In this document: positions 1 to 8,371 of the stretch, in pieces
Numbering within the stretch: position 1 is the first letter of the stretch
Layout: each line of letters opens with the position of its first letter
Assembly: GCA_945861565.1 (NCBI GenBank)
Contig: CAMAUY010000053.1
Location: forward strand, 1 to 35,876
Source: Akkermansia muciniphila
Lineage (GTDB): Bacteria; Verrucomicrobiota; Verrucomicrobiia; Limisphaerales; UBA9464
DNA length: 35,876 bases
Direction of reading: 5' to 3'
Made by a program: the position numbers and the translations under genes
The notes under the pieces: model-generated
Told to the model about the DNA's origin: nothing
What the model saw: only the letters and a program-made list of their open reading frames with translations
Databases searched by the model: none

Positions 1-192
1 AGCTTTGAGCCTCAGCTCGCGCCGACGGGCGGACGGAGTTACCAAACCAGCCCCGGGTCGAGACGCTCCCAGAAGGAATTTCCTCGGTTTCGCAATCCCT
101 CTCCCAAGAAAACTTCACTAATCACCCACTAATTCTTCTGAAGAGCCGGTTTCCGCAACCACCCGGTGGTAGTCCCCGTGGTTGCCTGAACA
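1..192. other. window edge, no gene recognised
   Basis: No coding frame with family-like content was found on either strand. Two overlapping minus-strand frames pass through here but have low-complexity, Arg/His/Gln-rich translations typical of antisense shadows of the PGPGW gene. Confidence 0.5.
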
Positions 193-501
193 GTGGACGA
201 TGGGTCGTCCGAAGTCGTTTTGGCAGAATCGCGGGTGATTCTGCGCGTCGTCAACAAAGTGGTGTTGGTGGGTATCGCCATGCTCGTGTTGCCCGGCCCG
301 GCCTTCCTGGTCTTTCCGCTGGGGCTGGCGATTCTGGCCAGCGAATTTCTTTGGCCGCGGCGCTGGCTCAAGCGGGCGCGCGCCATGCTGCCGAATGGCG
401 ACAAGCCCCCGTCGCAAGCCGGTTTGTCGGCTTCCGAACTTGGCGAGCCGGAGGCCGCACCAGGCCTCGATCCACCCGAGCCGGTTCGGCGGCGACGTTG
501 A
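193..501 (+). CDS. PGPGW-family small transmembrane protein
   Basis: Encodes a 102-residue integral membrane protein of unknown function. The diagnostic stretch (about residues 22-58) has two hydrophobic segments joined by LPGPAFLVFPLGLAIL and followed by a basic ARRW-like end (WPRRWLKRAR), as in the PGPGW putative transmembrane family. The only in-frame upstream start is GTG at 193, because a TGA lies two codons before it; the next Met is inside the first membrane helix. The tail is hydrophilic and ends in RRRR. It stands alone, about 210 bases before the PRC/BON gene. No function should be assigned beyond inner-membrane location. Confidence 0.72.
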   Translation: MDDGSSEVVLAESRVILRVVNKVVLVGIAMLVLPGPAFLVFPLGLAILASEFLWPRRWLKRARAMLPNGDKPPSQAGLSASELGEPEAAPGLDPPEPVRRRR

Positions 502-606
502 CCACTGCCGCGGGGAAACGGCCCACTGTCGTGATTCCTGCAGGTCCGGTTCAGGGTGTGCATCTCGCGGACACGGTAACTCTTCGCGGTACCGCAAGCC
601 TAACGC

Positions 607-624
607 ATGGGGAATTGTCCCCAT
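607..624. repeat. hairpin ATGGGG-N6-CCCCAT (palindrome family, divergent copy)
   Basis: ATGGGGA and TCCCCAT form a perfect 7-bp stem around ATTG. It sits in the 210-base intergenic stretch upstream of the PRC/BON gene. It resembles four other intergenic palindromes in this window (8241, 13134, 17089, 26749) that share ATGGGG..TT..CCC, but its central bases differ, so membership is tentative. Confidence 0.45.
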
Positions 625-711
625 AGTAGTACACCTCATATCAAACCAGCAACTGCACGCCTAGCTTTGCCACTCGAAAACAAAACAGTCTCTAAAGCCA
701 AAGCAACATAT

Positions 712-2085
712 ATGAAACGTAATCAACAAATCATTCTCACCGCCACGACCGCGTCATTCCTGACGTTTACGGTCTTGGCTCAGGACAATATCACGCCCAA
801 ATCCGACCGTCCGGCTTACGCTCGTGACCGCCTGCCCCACACGCAGCGGATGGATCGGTTGAACGGCGCGGCCAAAGCCAGCGACCTCATCGGAATGACG
901 GTCAACAATTACCAGAACGAGAAACTCGGCAAAGTAGAGGACATCGGAGTAGACGTGGAATCCGGACGGGTCGTCCAGGTGATCTTGTCCACCGGTGGAT
1001 TCCTCGGCATTGGCGACCTGTTGACAGCCGTTCCGCCGGGAGCGTTGCACCACGATGTCGCCCACAAAGTCCTTCACCTCGAAGCCGACAAGGAGAAACT
1101 GCGCGGTGCGCCTCGATTTGAAAATTCGAAATGGGCTGAATGCTGCGACTCAAATCACTTGTCCGCCGTTTACAACTATTATGGTCAGGAATCTTCTTTC
1201 AAATTCATTCAGCAAGGGGATTCAACCCTAGAAGGTTCGCGCCATCCGGATGGCCAGATTAACAAGGATGGCCAGCGTAACAGGGAGGATCAGATCAAAA
1301 GCGATGAGCGTAACACGGATCGACCAATCAACAGCGTTTCCACCCGTCACGGGGACGAAGCATGGAACAAGAACCGCATGTTGAGGGATCGCCAGTCCAT
1401 GATTCCCCTATCGCGCCTGTGCCAGATTCAGAAGGCCAGCAAGCTTATGGGAACGTCGATCAAGAATCAGCAGGACGAGCTAGTGGGCAAGGTGGAAAAC
1501 CTCCTCTTGGATTTGTCATCGGGCCGAATTCTCGCGGTGGTTGTCTCCTCCGGAGGCTTCCTCGGCATGGGTGACGAACTCAGCGCCGTGCCTCCGACCG
1601 CGCTTCGATTCAACCATGAGCGCGACACGCTGCAATTGGATGCTTCCAAGGAAATGTTGAGCGCCGCGCCGCATTTCAAGTCTGGCCAATGGCCGGATTT
1701 CAATCAGCCCACGTATTCCGACAACGTTTATCGCGCTTACAAGGTGGAGCCCTATTTCACCACCAACACAGTGACGGACGCGGACAACACAGCCCGCAAC
1801 GTGCGCGACCGCGACGATCGTGCGCTCACTCCGCTGGACCAAGGGAACAGCAAGGCCGACACGGACACCACCGCGCAGATTCGCAGGGGAATTCTCGCCA
1901 GCAAGGGCATGTCGGTGAACGCCAAGAACGTGAAGATCATTACGAACAAGGGTCGTGTCACCTTGCGCGGGCCGGTCAAAAGCGAGCAGGAGAAGCGCGT
2001 GATTGGCGAGATCGCCAATGGCATCGCACGCTCTGAGAACGTGGACAACCAACTCGAGGTCACCCTCGAGACCAGCAGTAACTGA
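712..2085 (+). CDS. secreted PRC-barrel / PRC-barrel / BON-domain protein
   Basis: A 457-residue exported protein. Residues 1-23 form a signal peptide (MKRNQQ, hydrophobic core, then LAQ). Two PRC-barrel domains follow at about 54-136 and 241-322; both carry the GGFLG(I/M)GD..(T/S)AVPP signature and are clearly internal duplicates. A polar Asp/Arg/Asn-rich linker (about 170-230) separates them. A BON domain occupies about 385-452 (NVKIITNKGRVTLRGPV...), a fold thought to bind membranes or phospholipids. ATG at 712 is preferred over an upstream frame extension from 607, because only this start gives a signal peptide. PRC plus BON architecture is common in stress- or desiccation-linked envelope proteins. 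The following two genes are also general-stress types, so a stress-envelope role is inferred. Confidence 0.85.
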   Translation: MKRNQQIILTATTASFLTFTVLAQDNITPKSDRPAYARDRLPHTQRMDRLNGAAKASDLIGMTVNNYQNEKLGKVEDIGVDVESGRVVQVILSTGGFLGIGDLLTAVPPGALHHDVAHKVLHLEADKEKLRGAPRFENSKWAECCDSNHLSAVYNYYGQESSFKFIQQGDSTLEGSRHPDGQINKDGQRNREDQIKSDERNTDRPINSVSTRHGDEAWNKNRMLRDRQSMIPLSRLCQIQKASKLMGTSIKNQQDELVGKVENLLLDLSSGRILAVVVSSGGFLGMGDELSAVPPTALRFNHERDTLQLDASKEMLSAAPHFKSGQWPDFNQPTYSDNVYRAYKVEPYFTTNTVTDADNTARNVRDRDDRALTPLDQGNSKADTDTTAQIRRGILASKGMSVNAKNVKIITNKGRVTLRGPVKSEQEKRVIGEIANGIARSENVDNQLEVTLETSSN

Positions 2086-2128
2086 ATTGGTCACTCACCA
2101 ACAACAAACAACAGGAAAGCAAAATATC

Positions 2129-2725
2129 ATGTCTAAGAAATCTGTATTCTGTATCGCGCGTACTCGCGATCAAGCGAACCGCATTGTCGATCAGCTCAAG
2201 AACGCGAACTTCTCCCACGACGACATCTCCGTCCTGTTTCCCGACAAGAGCACGAGCCGCGATTTCGCACACGAGAAGAACACCAAGGCTCCTGAAGGCG
2301 CGGTCGCCGGCGCGGGCACGGGCGGCGTTGTCGGCGGGGCACTGGGCTGGATCGTCGGCATTGGGGCGCTGGCTATTCCCGGGGTCGGGCCATTCATCGC
2401 GGCGGGTCCGATTCTTGCCGCTCTCAGTGGCGCGGCCATCGGTGCGGCGGCGGGCGGCATCGCGGGCGGTCTGATCGGCTTGGGCATTCCGGAACTGGAA
2501 GCCAAGCGTTACGAGGGCAAGGTCAAGGAAGGCAATATCCTTCTCTCGGTTCACACTGAGGATTCCGAGGCAATCAAGCGGGCCAAGGAAATCTTCACCA
2601 ACGCCGGAGCGGACGACATCTGCACGACCGGCGAAGCATCGGCGCCCGACGGGCCCAAGGCCACGAGGGCCACCGAAGAATACGTCACGCGTCAGGAACA
2701 GGGCGTCATCGTTGCTGGGAATTGA
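2129..2725 (+). CDS. glycine-zipper general-stress protein (GSP17M/YflT-like N-terminus)
   Basis: A 198-residue protein. The N-terminal ~55 residues (VFCIARTRDQANRIVDQLKN..., then DISVLFPD) resemble the GSP17M/YflT fold found in bacterial general-stress proteins. A central 75-residue segment is almost all Gly/Ala/Ile/Val with GxxxG repeats (GAGTGGVVGGALGW..., GAAIGAAAGGIAGGLIG), which is a glycine-zipper membrane-inserting region. The C-terminal part (EGNILLSVHTEDSEAIKRAKEIF) is a ferredoxin-like half repeating the N-terminal topology. ATG 2129 gives MSKKSVFCIARTR; a GGAAAGC purine stretch precedes it by about 8 bases. It lies 43 bases after the PRC/BON gene and 66 bases before the YciF-like gene, so the three probably form one stress operon. 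Confidence 0.8.
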   Translation: MSKKSVFCIARTRDQANRIVDQLKNANFSHDDISVLFPDKSTSRDFAHEKNTKAPEGAVAGAGTGGVVGGALGWIVGIGALAIPGVGPFIAAGPILAALSGAAIGAAAGGIAGGLIGLGIPELEAKRYEGKVKEGNILLSVHTEDSEAIKRAKEIFTNAGADDICTTGEASAPDGPKATRATEEYVTRQEQGVIVAGN

Positions 2726-2791
2726 TTGGATCACCCAATCCTGCGACCGGGAAGGCCTGGCCGCAGGAATGATTTTTCTCCTGAACACCAA

Positions 2792-3400
2792 ATGAACACC
2801 AAGACACTCAAAGATTTGTTCCTCGAGGAACTGGCCGACATGTACGACGCCGAGAAGCGCATCGTGAAGGCGTTGCCGAAGTTGGCCAAGGCCGCGACTT
2901 GCACTGATCTCAAGGGAGCAATTGAAAAGCACCTGCAAGAAACGCAAGGCCATGTGACCAAGCTCGAACAGGTTTTCCAATGCTTCGACCTGGAAGCCAA
3001 AGGCAAGACTTGTGAAGCGAGCAAGGGCTTGCTCGAAGAGGGCGACCAAATCGCGGCTGACTTCAAAGGATCACCGGCCATCAACGCCGCGATCATCTGC
3101 GCCGCCCAGAAAGTGGAGCACTACGAGATGGCCTCCTATGGCTGTCTGCACGAATGGGCTGGACTACTCGGCAACAAGAAGGCCACCCGTCTTCTGGGAG
3201 ACATCCTTAACGAGGAAACGGCCGCGAATGATTCGCTCACCAAGCTCGCCGTAGCTAAGAGCAATCAGGACGCTCTGTGTGAATTCTGCGACTCCGAGAA
3301 AGACCAGGATAAAGTCCAGCAGCGCGAAAACGCGACGGACAAAAGGACGGAGGTTCCCCGTCGGGGCGTCCGACCCATGCTGAGCGCTAGCACGCGCTGA
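2792..3400 (+). CDS. YciE/YciF-family ferritin-like protein (DUF892)
   Basis: A 202-residue four-helix ferritin-fold protein. It begins MNTKTLKDLFLEELADMYDAEKRI, the typical start of the DUF892/YciF family, and retains carboxylate/His residues at the expected helices (E..D..DAE; KHLQETQGHVTKLEQVF; KVEHYEMASYG; LNEETAANDSL), so a di-iron site is plausible. The family is induced by osmotic and general stress; its biochemical role is not settled. The last ~30 residues (Glu/Lys/Arg-rich) extend past the usual end. ATG at 2792 is chosen over a TTG at 2726 because the extra 22 residues are not family-like. A strong hairpin follows the stop. Confidence 0.88.
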   Translation: MNTKTLKDLFLEELADMYDAEKRIVKALPKLAKAATCTDLKGAIEKHLQETQGHVTKLEQVFQCFDLEAKGKTCEASKGLLEEGDQIAADFKGSPAINAAIICAAQKVEHYEMASYGCLHEWAGLLGNKKATRLLGDILNEETAANDSLTKLAVAKSNQDALCEFCDSEKDQDKVQQRENATDKRTEVPRRGVRPMLSASTR

Positions 3401-3412
3401 TCACCCACGTTT

Positions 3413-3453
3413 TGGCCTGCCATCGCCATTGCCACGAGGCGATGGCAGGGCCA
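3413..3453 (+). terminator. hairpin after the stress operon
   Basis: TGGCCTGCCATCGCC (3413-3427) pairs with GGCGATGGCAGGGCCA (3438-3453), leaving one bulged G and a 10-base loop. It starts 12 bases after the DUF892 stop. There is no T-run on the downstream side, so it is a candidate terminator or mRNA-stabilising hairpin rather than a canonical intrinsic terminator. Confidence 0.45.
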
Positions 3454-3712
3454 TACCATCAGCCATTCTCAATGTTATGCGCGCACGGATAATCGAACCG
3501 ATGTTTGCTGCCGCTGGCATTTCCCCGATGTATTTCCTCTTCGAAGGCGGTCTCGGCGAAGCTATTCTCGTTGTCATAGTTAACGACAAAAAATGGGTTC
3601 AATTTGAAAGCAGATTGTTGTTCCACACTTGGCGAGGGGTCGCGCTGGTAATTTGAATCGACTTCGGCTTCAATTGATTGCCTTGGAATATATCCAATGA
3701 AACGCAATCAAT
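3454..3712. other. intergenic region before the copper ATPase, no gene recognised
   Basis: Lower G+C than the neighbouring genes. A 75-residue plus-strand frame at 3429-3656 has no family-like content. This presumably holds the promoter and any copper-responsive operator for the ATPase, but I could not identify an operator with confidence. Confidence 0.4.
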
Positions 3713-5992
3713 ATGGCCATCGATCCCATCTGCGGCATGACGGTTGACGAAGCGACGGAGCTTCGTGCCGAACGTGATGGACGCACGTATTACTTTTGTG
3801 CCGAGCATTGCCGGAAGAAGTTTCTGTCGGCGCCCGTCGCCACCGCGAAGCCGGAAGAGAGTCCGCAGGGCAGGGCGATTTACACCTGCCCAATGCATCG
3901 CGAAGTAGAGCAGGACCATCCCGGCGATTGCCCCAAGTGTGGGATGGCGCTGGAACCGAAGACGGTGACCGCCGGGACTGATGACGCGGAGAACGCCGAG
4001 TTGCGCGACATGACGATGCGCCTCTGGGTCGGCGCAGCGCTGACGTTGCCCGTGTTTATCCTCGCGATGGCTCACTTGATTCCCGCGCTGGTCCAGCAAG
4101 CCTGGGCGGATAGCCACGCCACTCGCTGGATGCAATTTGCACTCACGACGCCGGTGGTTTGCTGGGCTGGCTGGTCGTTTTTCCGCCGGGGCTGGCGCTC
4201 GGTCGTGACGCGGCACTTGAACATGTTCACGCTGATCACCATGGGTGTGGGGGCAGCTTTCGTCTTCAGTGCGGTGGCGATGCTCTTACCCGGCCTGTTT
4301 CCTCACACGATGCAACATGGTGGGAAGGTGGCCGTCTATTTTGAGGCTGCGGCCGTGATTGTGGTCCTCGTGCTCGTCGGTCAGGTGCTCGAACTCCGGG
4401 CCCGGGACCGCACGGGCAGTGCCATCAAAGCGTTGCTAAACCTTGCGCCGCCCACGGCGCGGCAAGTCGCACCGGGGGGCGACCATGAAATCCCGCTCGA
4501 CCAGGTAAACGTAGGCGACTGGCTGCGCGTGGTTCCCGGTGACAAGGTGCCCGTGGATGGCGTGGTGGTGGAAGGTTACTCGAGCGTGGAAGAGTCTATG
4601 CTCACCGGGGAACCCTTGCCGGTCGAAAAGACGATCGGTGATAAGGTGACGGGTGGGTCGGTGAATGGCTCCGGCAGTTTTGTTATGCGCGCCGAGCGCG
4701 TGGGGAGCGACTCATTGCTCGGGCAGATCGTCAACATGGTGGCGGAAGCCCAGCGCAGCCGCGCCCCCATTCAAGGTCTCGCCGATAAGGTCGCGGGCAT
4801 CTTCGTGCCGGTGGTGCTAGCGGTTTCGTTGATCACCTTCGCGGTCTGGATGTGGGTTGGGCCGGAGCCCAAGCTCTCGCATGCCATCGTCAACGCGGTC
4901 GCCGTCCTGATCATCGCGTGCCCGTGCGCCCTCGGCCTGGCCACGCCCATGTCCATCATGGTCGGTGTCGGACGCGGTGCCCAGGAAGGTGTGCTCGTGA
5001 AAAACGCCGAGGCGCTTGAACGATTGGAGAGAGTCACCACGCTCGTCGTCGACAAGACCGGGACCCTCACGGAGGGCAGACCCAAGCTCGTGGATGTCCT
5101 GCCCGCCAACGGTTTTGACGCGAAGGAGTTCCTGCGTCTCGCTGCGTCACTGGAACAGAACAGCGAACATCCGCTCGCCGCCGCCATTGTGCAGGGCGCG
5201 AAGGAACAGAGCCTCACTCTTGAGGCAGTGAGAGACTTTCGTTCGGTGACGGCAGGTGGTGTTGTCGGTAGCATTGCGGGTCGGACGGTGATGGTTGGAA
5301 AATCCGATTTCCTGCGGAACGAAAAAGTTACGGGTCTGGAGTCGCTGGAAGCGTCGGCGACGAAACTTCAGGAAGACGGCAGGACCGCGATGTATGTTGC
5401 CATCGATGGCAAGCCGGCCGGAATTCTTGCCGTCGCTGATCCGATCAAATCCACCACTTCCGAGGCGATCCGCGACCTTCACGCACTAGGGCTAAAACTC
5501 GTCATGCTGACGGGCGATAACCGTCGCACGGCGGCAACGGTTGCCAAGCAGCTGGGTCTTGATGTCGTGGAAGCGGAGATCGAACCCGCCGGCAAAGTGG
5601 CCTACGTCCGGAAGCTGCGGGTCGAAGGGCAGAGCGTTGCGATGGCCGGGGACGGTATCAACGACGCGCCCGCGCTGAGCGAAGCAGACGTCGGAATTGC
5701 GATGGGAACGGGCACCGACGTGGCCATGCAAAGCGCGGGCATCACCCTGGTCAGAGGCGATCTTCGCGGCATTGCCAAAGCCATCCGTCTCAGTCGCGCC
5801 ACCCTCCGGAACATTCGGCAAAACCTCTTCTTCGCCTTTCTTTACAACGCATTGGGAATTCCCCTGGCCGCGGGGGTGCTGTACCCGATCTTCGGCTGGC
5901 TGCTCAGCCCAATCATTGCCGGGGCTGCCATGAGCCTGAGTTCCGTCTCGGTCATCAGCAATGCCCTGCGGTTGCGGAACGCGAAACTATAA
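3713..5992 (+). CDS. copA: Cu(I)-translocating P1B-type ATPase with N-terminal YHS and heavy-metal-binding domains
   Basis: A 759-residue ATP-driven metal exporter for the inner membrane. Domains: YHS/TRASH-like metal-binding finger at 1-37 (Cys7, Cys29, Cys33); a heavy-metal-binding domain at about 55-82 (YTCPMHREV... CPKCGMAL); eight predicted membrane helices; actuator TGEPLP; intramembrane CPC near residues 403-405 in [11 protein letters not shown] (Cu+/Ag+ type); phosphorylation site DKTGT at Asp447; hinge GDGINDAP near 647. All motifs are present and the length is normal, so the gene appears intact. ATG at 3713 is used. The N-terminal [12 protein letters not shown] is nearly repeated in a short minus-strand ORF at 6152-6331. 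It exports copper or silver by family knowledge; substrate choice between the two is not decidable here. Confidence 0.93.
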   Translation: MAIDPICGMTVDEATELRAERDGRTYYFCAEHCRKKFLSAPVATAKPEESPQGRAIYTCPMHREVEQDHPGDCPKCGMALEPKTVTAGTDDAENAELRDMTMRLWVGAALTLPVFILAMAHLIPALVQQAWADSHATRWMQFALTTPVVCWAGWSFFRRGWRSVVTRHLNMFTLITMGVGAAFVFSAVAMLLPGLFPHTMQHGGKVAVYFEAAAVIVVLVLVGQVLELRARDRTGSAIKALLNLAPPTARQVAPGGDHEIPLDQVNVGDWLRVVPGDKVPVDGVVVEGYSSVEESMLTGEPLPVEKTIGDKVTGGSVNGSGSFVMRAERVGSDSLLGQIVNMVAEAQRSRAPIQGLADKVAGIFVPVVLAVSLITFAVWMWVGPEPKLSHAIVNAVAVLIIACPCALGLATPMSIMVGVGRGAQEGVLVKNAEALERLERVTTLVVDKTGTLTEGRPKLVDVLPANGFDAKEFLRLAASLEQNSEHPLAAAIVQGAKEQSLTLEAVRDFRSVTAGGVVGSIAGRTVMVGKSDFLRNEKVTGLESLEASATKLQEDGRTAMYVAIDGKPAGILAVADPIKSTTSEAIRDLHALGLKLVMLTGDNRRTAATVAKQLGLDVVEAEIEPAGKVAYVRKLRVEGQSVAMAGDGINDAPALSEADVGIAMGTGTDVAMQSAGITLVRGDLRGIAKAIRLSRATLRNIRQNLFFAFLYNALGIPLAAGVLYPIFGWLLSPIIAGAAMSLSSVSVISNALRLRNAKL

Positions 5993-6151
5993 TCGCGCTT
6001 GAGGCTACATGGAAGAAGCCCACTAGACCTGTCCGTATTCCAAAGCCCTGCGCGGCAACACTGCTGTCACGCTGGTGGTGGACTAACCGGTGAACGCAAT
6101 TTGAGGGCTATGAAATTCAGGATTTGACCCCTTTGAATTGGCAAAAGGCGC
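5993..6151. other. intergenic region between convergent ATPase genes
   Basis: About 160 bases between the stop of the copper ATPase and the end of the minus-strand YHS ORF. No gene, repeat or convincing terminator was seen. Confidence 0.4.
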
Positions 6152-6331
6152 TTAGAGTCGCGCGTCAACCGGCTCACTTTCCAGAGCTAGCACGCCAAAG
6201 ACCGCTTCACGCACCCGGCGCAAGGGTTCCCTACGCACGAAGCGTTCGAGCGCTTCGATTCCAAGGGCAAATTCGCGGAGGGCCAAGGTCGCTTCGTCCA
6301 CCGTCATTCCGCAGATGGGGTCTTTGGTCAT
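6152..6331 (-). CDS. short YHS-start ORF, probably a truncated or fused YHS-domain protein
   Basis: A 59-residue ORF. Its ATG overlaps the stop of the upstream P2-type ATPase (ATGA overlap at 6328-6331), which indicates translational coupling. It begins [15 protein letters not shown], almost identical to the first 15 residues of the copper ATPase YHS domain, so the start of a YHS metal-binding finger is clear. After EAT the sequence changes to a helical, Arg/Glu/Leu-rich tail (LALREFALGIEALERFV..., ending VDARL) with no second Cys pair. The expected YYFC..C half is therefore missing. Most likely this is a YHS gene whose 3' part was lost and joined to other DNA, fitting the deletions seen in the adjacent ATPase. 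A novel two-part peptide is the alternative. Confidence 0.45.
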   Translation of the reverse strand: MTKDPICGMTVDEATLALREFALGIEALERFVRREPLRRVREAVFGVLALESEPVDARL

Positions 6332-7899
6332 GGCTCAGTCTTTGGTGGCCGCCGGGCGTTCCGCACTATCTTCACCCCTTCCAATACCATCAGTGGGATG
6401 GTTCCCATCGCGAGCAGCAGGAGACAATCGGTGAGCGGCATGGATGACGTCTTCAGGAAACGCCCCAGCATCGCGTTGTGTTGGCTCCACACTTGGAGGC
6501 CGAAGGAAATTGCCAACACGATCAGGAGGTTGCGGTTCGTGAACAGGGAAATGCGCCAGACGGGCTTGGTCTCGCTGCGGGCGCCCAACGAGCGAAGGAG
6601 CTCGGCGAAGACCAGAACGGCGAAGGCGTAGGTGCGGGCTGTTTCTGTGTTCCACGTTTTCAAGGCATACATGTAAACGGCAAACGCCACACCCGCCGTG
6701 AGGAAGCCGGTGAGGACGGTCGCGAGTTCGAGCAACAGCGCAGCGTGCGGCGCTTCCACCTTCTTGCCCTCGAAGTGCGCCTCGCCGTCCGGCCCGTAAC
6801 CTTCGCCGGTGACTTCATAGCTTTGGCCGGAAACGTAGAGAGCGCGCACGGTCATTTCGCCGACGGTCAAGGTGCCGGTCTTGTCGGTGCAGATGACAGT
6901 CGTCGAGCCGAGTGTTTCGACGGCTGGCAGTTTGCGGACGAGAGCGCGGCGGCGGGACATGCGCGACACGCCGAGCGCGAGCGAAACCGTGACGACGGCC
7001 GGCAGCCCTTCCGGCACGGCGGCCACGGCGAGGCTGACGGAGGTCATTGTTAACTCAAAAAGCTTCGTTCCCCGAAGCAGTCCCAACCCGAAGAGCAGCG
7101 CGACGATGCCTAACGCCGCCCAGACGAGGATGCGCCCGAACGAATCGAGCTTTTGCTGAAGCGGTGTTCCCTGTTCCTCACCCGCCGCCCCAATCAGTCC
7201 CGCGATGCGGCCCAACTCGGTATTCATCGCCGTGGCCACAACGACGGCCTGGCCCGTGCCCGCCGTGATGCTCGTGCCCATGAACATCATGTTCTCACGG
7301 TCGCCGAGCGGAATGTCGCTCTGTTCCAGAGTTGCGGGCTGCTTGTTCACCGCCTCCGACTCGCCGGTCAGCGCGGACTCGATGCACTTGAGCGAAGCCG
7401 CTGTCAGAAGACGGGCGTCGGCTGCGACCAGGTCGCCGGCTTCCAGCGCAAGGATGTCACCGGTGACGATTCCCGACGCAGGAATCGAAGTGACCTTCCC
7501 GTCGCGTCGCACTTTCGCTTGCGGCGCGGTCATCTTCTTGAGCGCCGCGATGGATTTTTCCGCGTTGAATTCCTGGTAGAACCCGATGACGGCATTGAGG
7601 ACGACAATGGCGAGGATGGCGATGGCGTCCACCATTTCACCCAGCCCGCCAGAGAGGACACCCGCCGCGATGAGAATCCAGATGATAAGACTCTTGAACT
7701 GGCCGAGGAAAATCTGGAAAGGGCTGATGCGCTTGCCTTCCTTCAATTCGTTCGGGCCGTCAGCCGCTAGGCGCTTTGCTGCTTCCTGCGCCGAAAGTCC
7801 GGTCGGGGTGGAGTTGAGTTTTCCTAGCACATCCTCGGCAGACTGCCTGTGCCAGGCTTCTTCTTTTTTTGGTGCGGCGATGTTGGGTGCCGTGGTCAT
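6328..7899 (-). pseudogene. P2-type cation-transporting ATPase with in-frame deletion of the N and P domains
   Basis: An open frame of 523 residues (527 from TTG at 7911) from a family normally near 900. Present: the cation ATPase N-terminal domain (AEDVLGKLNSTPTGLSAQEA), M1-M2, actuator with TGES near 183, M4 with VPEGLPAVVT (Ca2+/cation-binding type) and the phosphorylation site DKTGT near 343. Around residue 398 (about base 6717) the N-domain start (ALLLELAT) runs directly into a late membrane helix (LTGFLTAGVAFAVYMYAL) and the C-terminal M7-M10 region. The nucleotide-binding domain, the hinge GDGxNDAP and M5-M6 are absent. Without ATP binding or hydrolysis it cannot pump, so I call it a pseudogene although the frame is intact. 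The N-terminal start is uncertain between TTG 7911 and ATG 7899. Confidence 0.8.
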
Positions 7900-8038
7900 G
7901 CTGGCAGTCAATTTAACCCGAATTACCGCCCAACCATACGAGCGTTCAGGGCCAACCCGTTCATCCTGTCGCTGCGTCGTTCATTATTTTTCTTTCATGG
8001 TTAACAGTTTGATTCACGGGCCGGTCGTGAACGCACGA

Positions 8039-8146
8039 TCATTTCTTGGACCGCTTGTTGACAACGACGACCCGCAGAACCACCCCTACAACTCCGATCA
8101 CCGCCCAAAGCCACATCCCTCCGCCTGGAGGGTTCATGGTATTCAT
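8039..8146 (-). CDS. 35-residue single-span membrane peptide
   Basis: A small ORF starting MNTMNPPGGGMWLWAVIGVV and continuing as a Val-rich hydrophobic helix that ends in a basic tail (NKRSKK). The layout is a short Pro/Gly N-terminus, one transmembrane span and a positive C-terminus, as in many bacterial small membrane proteins. A GGGGTG stretch lies about 3-8 bases before the ATG and could serve as the ribosome site. A second in-frame ATG (codon 4) would give MNPPGGG. It lies between the damaged P2 ATPase and the flavoprotein gene. I do not recognise a named family. The compositional bias of the frame supports it being real. Confidence 0.5.
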   Translation of the reverse strand: MNTMNPPGGGMWLWAVIGVVGVVLRVVVVNKRSKK

Positions 8147-8240
8147 ATCACCCCGCAAACAGCGTGTTTGAGAAAAGCGGCTGGCCCGCGTTCGGCGCGG
8201 AGGACAATTATCATTTTGCGCTCGCTGGCTTGGCTGCGCT

Positions 8241-8257
8241 ATGGGGTGTTACCCGCA
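8241..8257. repeat. ATGGGGTGTTACCC palindrome copy
   Basis: CTATGGGGTGTTACCC lies 115 bases before the flavoprotein start. It matches the copy at 26749 (CTATGGGGTGTTAACCC), and both are followed by a CACCTT/ACCTTT-like stretch. One base is missing in the centre compared with the other copies. Confidence 0.5.
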
Positions 8258-8371
8258 CCTTGAATGGTGGGGAACGCGATCCCAAAAGCGGATCGATGGA
8301 AGGAATAGTCGCGTTAATTTCGGTGCTGAAGTTGAGAGTAACATTGCGATTGAGGGGAAAACATTGAGAAC

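Noticed and set aside
1..6. Window begins AGCTTT, as after a HindIII cut
   Set aside because: The other end shows no matching site, and six bases occur often by chance.
607..711. Start of the PRC/BON gene at 607
   Set aside because: The extra 35 residues are not family-like, cover an intergenic hairpin, and hide a normal signal peptide that begins at 712.
3429..3656. A 75-codon plus-strand frame before the copper ATPase
   Set aside because: It starts inside a hairpin and has no family content or ribosome site.
7153..7770. A 205-codon plus-strand frame
   Set aside because: Antisense to the P2-type ATPase remnant, whose motifs are clear.
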